Shown here: positions 5,483 through 8,895 of the stretch, piece after piece
Layout of the letters: each line of letters starts with the position of its first letter
Position numbering within the stretch: position 1 is the stretch's first letter
Source of the DNA: an uncultured Eggerthellaceae bacterium
GTDB taxonomy: Bacteria > Actinomycetota > Coriobacteriia > Coriobacteriales > Eggerthellaceae
Assembly (NCBI GenBank): GCA_947632575.1
Contig: CANRPV010000055.1
Coordinates: 1-8,895, forward strand
Direction: 5' to 3'
Length of the DNA: 8,895 nucleotides
Notes under the pieces: generated by a model
The model's database searches: none
What the model saw: only the letters and a program-made list of their open reading frames with translations
Told to the model about the DNA's origin: nothing
Position numbers and translations under genes: made by a program

Positions 5483-6301
5483 TTAGGCATAAAATGCGAC
5501 GTCCGGATAGGGCGGCTCCAAGGCGCGCTTAAACGCGTAGGAGTCCGCGCGCTTGATGACCGCTTCGGCTTGAGCGCCGTCAAAACCCAACGCCTCGATC
5601 TCTTTCACGCCAAGTCCCTGCTCATAATGGGCGATGAGAATCTTATCGAGGATCTCATAGGTGATACCAAGGCTCTTCTCATCCTCTTGATCAGGTGAAA
5701 GCTCAGCACTCGGAGGCTTAATAAGCACGTTTTCCGGAATGGGGGTAACTTCCCCCCGCTCTTCTGCCAAAGCATTACGCCAACGTGCGAGCGCCAGCAC
5801 ATCGGTCTTATAAAGTCCCCCGATCGGCGCGAATGCTCCAGCCGTATCCCCGTAGAGTGTGGAGTAACCCATCATGGCTTCGCTCTTGTTGCCTGTGTTG
5901 AGCATCATCCAACCATAGGCGTTAGAAAGCGCCATCAGAATGACCATTCGACACCGTGCTTGGGTGTTTTCGGCCGCCACGCCAGAAAGCTTTCCGCCAC
6001 AGGGCTTGGCAAGCACAGCCTCGAACGCCTCGTAAGGCTGGCAAATCGAAATAATGGGAGCATCGATACCGAGATTCGTGGCAAGATCGTCCGCATCCTG
6101 AATGGAGTGGGCAGAAGAATAGGGTCCTGGTAGCATGTATCCATGGACGGCGGAAGACCCAAAGGCGTCAACCGCCATGACGGCCACCAAAGTCGAGTCC
6201 AGACCACCGGAAAGGCCAATCACCATATCGGTAAATCCGGCTTTTTCGGCGTAGTCCTTTAAGGCTTCGACGCAGCTCTCATACATCTCTTTCGGTTCCA
6301 T
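5483..6301 (-). CDS. nadE: ammonia-dependent NAD(+) synthetase NadE
   Basis: This 272-residue cytosolic enzyme converts deamido-NAD, ATP and ammonia to NAD, the last step of NAD synthesis. The PP-loop SGGLDS is at 31-36. Other family motifs follow in order: AENTQAR at 110-116, LNTGNKSE at 134-141, GYSTLYGD at 145-152, GGLYKTDV at 161-168, PPSAEL at 196-201 and a YAFKRALEPPYP stretch near the end. The length equals the short ammonia-dependent form (E. coli about 275); no N-terminal glutaminase (nitrilase) domain is present, nor is there room for one. The ATG at 6301 follows GAAGGCTT. The gene is separated by 155 bases from hypB and by 308 bases from the groES start, so it is probably its own unit; I found no convincing promoter or terminator. 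The hairpin CTGTT...AACAG at 6404-6423 upstream may be an operator. Confidence 0.95.
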   Translation of the reverse strand: MEPKEMYESCVEALKDYAEKAGFTDMVIGLSGGLDSTLVAVMAVDAFGSSAVHGYMLPGPYSSAHSIQDADDLATNLGIDAPIISICQPYEAFEAVLAKPCGGKLSGVAAENTQARCRMVILMALSNAYGWMMLNTGNKSEAMMGYSTLYGDTAGAFAPIGGLYKTDVLALARWRNALAEERGEVTPIPENVLIKPPSAELSPDQEDEKSLGITYEILDKILIAHYEQGLGVKEIEALGFDGAQAEAVIKRADSYAFKRALEPPYPDVAFYA

Positions 6302-6456
6302 AAGCCTTCTTGCTCCCAGACTAATCAGATCCTTTATTCCACCTGAATTTCCCCAATATGGTGAACAGAGGCGAAACTACGATAAGGCAACCAGACAGTG
6401 CTTCTGTTCTTCTAAGAAAACAGTATATGGCACTCAAAACATTCTGGAGAAGAGTG

Positions 6457-7107
6457 TTAGCAGCTGCGAATCTTCTCAGCCAACCACGATGCCCACTCAT
6501 CAACCCCAAGTCCAGAGGTCGCAGAAATCTTAAAGAGTGGCGCCGTAGGATTGAGTTGGTTCAAAGCCTCTTCGAAACGCTCTACCTCAAAATCGAAAAC
6601 AGGCAAAGTGTCGATCTTGTTTAAGATGACCGCTTGGGAAACTTGGAAAATGCCGGGATATTTCAGTGGCTTGTCGTCGCCTTCCGGCACCGACAAAATC
6701 ATGACCTTAGCATTCTCTCCCAGATCAAAGTCCGTTGGGCAAACAAGATTGCCGACATTTTCAATGATGATCAAATCGAGCCGATCTAGGTCAAGCGCTT
6801 CCACGGCCTTCTTCAGCATCGAGCTTTCCAGATGACATGCCCCACCGGTATTGATCTGCACAGCTGGTATCCCCTGAGCGGAGATCTTCTTCGCGTCCAC
6901 GTTGCTTGCGATATCACCTTCGATCACGGCGATGTTGAACTCATCGCGCAAAGCGTCAATGGTGGCCAAAATGGTGGAAGTCTTTCCAGCGCCAGGGCTT
7001 GCCAGCAAATCGAGCGCATACACGTGCTTTTCAGCGAAGAGCTGACGCAGCTCTTCAGCGAGGCGATCGTTTTTGGCGAGAACCGGTTGTTTGATGTCTA
7101 TTTGCAT
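6457..7107 (-). CDS. hypB: hydrogenase nickel incorporation GTPase HypB
   Basis: This 216-residue SIMIBI-class GTPase takes part in nickel insertion into [NiFe] hydrogenase, receiving or passing nickel with HypA. The Walker A loop is ASPGAGKTS at 36-44, the EGDIASNVDA motif is at 63-72, the base-specificity motif NKID is at 163-166, and SATSG at 195-199. The metal site at the dimer interface is present: C91-H92 in GGACHLE and C123 in ENVGNLVCP. The N-terminus is short: it lacks both the CxxCGC high-affinity nickel site of E. coli HypB and the His-rich storage stretch of other HypBs. The ATG at 7107 follows GAGGT by six bases, and the start is nine bases after the hypA stop, so the two are one operon. 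It is the last gene of the tat-hyp row; no clear terminator follows. Confidence 0.96.
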   Translation of the reverse strand: MQIDIKQPVLAKNDRLAEELRQLFAEKHVYALDLLASPGAGKTSTILATIDALRDEFNIAVIEGDIASNVDAKKISAQGIPAVQINTGGACHLESSMLKKAVEALDLDRLDLIIIENVGNLVCPTDFDLGENAKVMILSVPEGDDKPLKYPGIFQVSQAVILNKIDTLPVFDFEVERFEEALNQLNPTAPLFKISATSGLGVDEWASWLAEKIRSC

Positions 7108-7116
7108 TCGACTACC

Positions 7117-7620
7117 TCAAACTCTCTCTTCCCCATACTGCGAAGTCTCTTCCTTAACCTGCGAAGCCTCTTCCCCATCCGGCGCATACTCATTCGCCGC
7201 GCGCTCTTCTCCATCCGGCGCAACCTGGGCACCGTAAGACGCGGGCTCCTCATCGTCAGGCTCCTCATCGTCAGGCAAATCAACCTCAATGGAATCGATC
7301 TGCAATTCGCGACCCGCCAAAAGCTCCGTGGCGAATGACCCGCACTCAGGGCACAGGCGGTGGAATCGATCATGGGTGAACTCACAGCCACATTCCAGGC
7401 AACGACTCTTCGGCGTGATCATCGTGAGCTCCAACTGCGCGCCTTTGGTGAACGGATCCTGTTCAACCACAGCTTCGAAAGCGAAGACCAACGCCTCCTC
7501 GATGGCCTCGGTCATCTCCCCTATCGAAAGACTCACCTTCAGCAGGCGCTCGGCTCCAGCCTCATGAGCCGCTTGCGTGGCGCTATCGAGCACGCTCGTG
7601 ATGATTCCCAACTCATGCAT
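7117..7620 (-). CDS. hypA: hydrogenase nickel chaperone HypA with an acidic C-terminal extension
   Basis: HypA binds nickel and zinc and delivers nickel to the hydrogenase large subunit with HypB. The N-terminal M-H-E is intact, with H2 as nickel ligand. The zinc site has two CxxC pairs, C74/C77 and C90/C93 (CLECG and CPECG). The usual protein ends near residue 114 (ELQIDSIEVD), but this one has 167 residues. The extra 53 residues hold about 19 Asp/Glu against three basic residues and include tandem DDEEP and two APDGEE copies, so it is probably disordered. At DNA level a perfect 15-base duplication lies at 7244-7273, and 7168-7186 recurs at 7204-7222 with one change. The start at 7620 lies 11 bases after the tatC stop with no clear ribosome site, suggesting coupling. 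No frameshift explains the tail. Confidence 0.94.
   Translation of the reverse strand: MHELGIITSVLDSATQAAHEAGAERLLKVSLSIGEMTEAIEEALVFAFEAVVEQDPFTKGAQLELTMITPKSRCLECGCEFTHDRFHRLCPECGSFATELLAGRELQIDSIEVDLPDDEEPDDEEPASYGAQVAPDGEERAANEYAPDGEEASQVKEETSQYGEERV
7244..7273 (-). repeat. perfect 2 x 15-nt tandem repeat inside hypA
   Basis: GGCTCCTCATCGTCA (plus strand) occurs twice head to tail at 7244-7258 and 7259-7273. It encodes the doubled acidic DDEEP unit at the base of the HypA tail. The copies are identical, which implies a recent duplication or active slippage. Confidence 0.9.
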
Positions 7621-7631
7621 AGGGCCAAAGA

Positions 7632-8420
7632 CTATTCTTCGTCAATCTCTTCCAAGATGAGCTCGGCATTTTGACGTTTGATGCGCCGCGCGAGTACCAC
7701 GCGAGCCATAAAGAGGCTTCCTTCATAGAGCATCACCAACGCCGCAAACATCAAAAGCATGGTGATCGGTGACGCGTCCGCGGTCACCACGGCGCAAAAA
7801 ACCATCAGGACCACGTAGACGATACGCCAATTGCTCCTGAGCTTCTTATAGGGAATGACGTCGAAGATAACGAGGTAAAACACGACCAGCGGCAGCTCAA
7901 AGGCGAGGCCAAAGGCCAATTCGAAACGAATGATGATATCCACGTAAGATGACATACGCGGAGCAACGTAACCCAAACCGGAAGCTTGATCGGTAAGCCA
8001 CTGAAACGCGGGTCCCAAAATGACCAGGTAACAAAAGATGGTTCCAAAAACGAAAAGAGCCACCGCCGCGGCGAAGGTGGGAATAAACCAACGCCTCTCC
8101 TTGGGCTTAAGCGCCGGCAGCAAAAAGGCCAGCACTTGCCAGATAATGACCGGTGAGGTGGCGATGATCCCCGCCCAAATGGCGATCTGGAAGCGCACGG
8201 CGAAGGCCTCGAAGGGATCGATAGCCTGCAAAGCGGCCATACCCTCCGCATCGGTCGGCAGATAAGGCGCGATCGGCATCAGGAGGAATTGCCCCATGGT
8301 GGGCGTCGCCAAATAGAAGATCACGATAGCCACGAAGAGGCAGACCACGATGCGCACCAAACGCATCCGCAGTTCGGAAAGGTGATCCATCAGGGGCATA
8401 CGCGCTGGACCGATAGGCAC
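7632..8420 (-). CDS. tatC: Sec-independent protein translocase subunit TatC
   Basis: TatC is the membrane receptor of the twin-arginine pathway: it binds the RR signal peptide and, with TatA/TatB, moves folded proteins across the membrane. The protein has 262 residues and six predicted helices (about 22-42, 77-100, 112-134, 163-185, 198-212 and 218-236). Family landmarks are present: MDHLSELRMR at 11-20 with E16, SPVIIWQVLAFLLPALKPKER at 89-109 with E108, AFELP at 173-177 with E175, and a D215 in the loop before the last helix. The start is GTG at 8420, chosen because AAGGGG lies eight bases upstream; ATG at 8399 has no ribosome site but lies close before the conserved motif. The gene starts three bases after the upstream stop codon. 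The charged C-terminus (RRIKRQNAELILEEIDEE) is cytoplasmic. Confidence 0.97.
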   Translation of the reverse strand: MPIGPARMPLMDHLSELRMRLVRIVVCLFVAIVIFYLATPTMGQFLLMPIAPYLPTDAEGMAALQAIDPFEAFAVRFQIAIWAGIIATSPVIIWQVLAFLLPALKPKERRWFIPTFAAAVALFVFGTIFCYLVILGPAFQWLTDQASGLGYVAPRMSSYVDIIIRFELAFGLAFELPLVVFYLVIFDVIPYKKLRSNWRIVYVVLMVFCAVVTADASPITMLLMFAALVMLYEGSLFMARVVLARRIKRQNAELILEEIDEE

Positions 8421-8423
8421 CGC

Positions 8424-8895
8424 TTAATCCCCTTCCTTCTCACTGGCAGCAGCCGCACTGCCGCTGCTCTCTGCACTGACCGCGCTCTTCATACTCGCGC
8501 TTTCCGCACTGCTTGCGCTCGCACCAGCCGCAGCTTCACCGTCCGCGCTGGCAGCAGCCTTGCCGGCCATGCCATCTGTACTCGCGGTGTGTGCACCTTT
8601 CTCAGCATCGTCGGCGGCCTCGACAGCCTTCTTAGTGGGCTCCCCTTGCTCGGCCACCAAACGAGCCGCCCGTTCTCTGTCATAGCGCGCCTTGCGCTCG
8701 GAGAAGCTCTCCGCCTTCTCACTCACCTTGGCGGCGGCGACAGCGGCAGCGCTTTTGGCGGTGTCGGCTGTCTTTTTGGCGGTAGCGGCCGCGTTATCAA
8801 TCATATCAAGGGGATTTTTGAAGGGCGTGTCCGAGTCCTTGTCGAACACGGCGCTGTTCTTAAGCGTCGAGTTCATATCCTCTTGGGCGTCGCGG
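8424..8895 (-). CDS. probable C-terminal part of a TatA/TatB-type Tat subunit (runs off the window)
   Basis: The frame is open from its stop (TAA at 8426-8424) to the window edge, reading R-D-A-Q-E-D before the ATG at 8876. The visible part is hydrophilic: a charged N-terminal piece, then Ala/Lys-rich helix (residues 28-55 counted from that ATG), a charged stretch (SERKARYDRERAARLVAEQ) and an Ala/Ser/Glu low-complexity tail (about 95-150). No membrane helix is visible. This composition and the position three bases before tatC fit the cytoplasmic tail of TatA or TatB, whose N-terminal helix and amphipathic helix would lie beyond 8895. The alternative is a separate 150-residue protein starting at 8876, where AAGAGGA lies very close upstream; that spacing is shorter than ideal. 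The family call rests mostly on context. Confidence 0.6.
   Translation of the reverse strand, partial: RDAQEDMNSTLKNSAVFDKDSDTPFKNPLDMIDNAAATAKKTADTAKSAAAVAAAKVSEKAESFSERKARYDRERAARLVAEQGEPTKKAVEAADDAEKGAHTASTDGMAGKAAASADGEAAAGASASSAESASMKSAVSAESSGSAAAASEKEGD

Noticed and set aside
6404..6423. Terminator after hypB
   Set aside because: The CTGTT...AACAG stem is weak, contains an internal mismatch and is not followed by a T-run. It was kept only as a possible operator.

Overview
The window looks like a chromosomal segment from an anaerobic actinobacterium, most plausibly of class Coriobacteriia. That is inferred from the protein sequences (the GroEL N-terminus, the glutaminase-less NadE, the HypA/HypB/TatC set), the moderate GC content and the CIRCE-type heat-shock control; I could not search a database. 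Almost everything is on the minus strand. The single clear plus-strand gene encodes a DUF1269-type protein. I see no transposase, integrase, phage gene or CRISPR array.

Layout from low to high coordinates. (1) Positions 1-127 hold the 5' end of a glutamine-type tRNA cut by the window edge, and a complete tRNA-Lys(UUU), both minus strand, behind a good sigma70-type promoter. (2) Positions 247-1871 hold a two-gene minus-strand unit: a predicted ten-helix metal exporter with a Cys/His-rich central loop, overlapping an HD-domain phosphohydrolase. (3) A divergent intergenic region with three 15-nt tandem repeats leads to the plus-strand DUF1269 gene (2141-2893). (4) A convergent intergenic region carries a strong bidirectional terminator and a five-unit 14-nt tandem repeat. 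(5) groES-groEL (5174 down to 3179) lies behind a promoter with two overlapping CIRCE elements. (6) nadE (6301-5483) stands alone. (7) A tightly packed row runs from the right edge: a probable TatA/TatB C-terminal part, tatC, hypA and hypB.

How the genes work together. GroES/GroEL is the HrcA-controlled chaperonin. HypA and HypB deliver nickel to [NiFe] hydrogenase, and many such hydrogenases are exported folded by the Tat translocase, so a tat-hyp row fits hydrogenase assembly; no hydrogenase gene is in the window. NadE makes the last step of NAD synthesis. The exporter and HD protein are probably co-translated.

The items most worth a second look are the double overlapping CIRCE operator, HypA with a repeat-built acidic tail beside a HypB without an N-terminal nickel-storage region, the short tandem repeats in two intergenic regions, and a degenerate second copy of the HD gene's 3' end lying against the tRNA promoter. 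I do not see convincing evidence of a wholly new multi-gene system.
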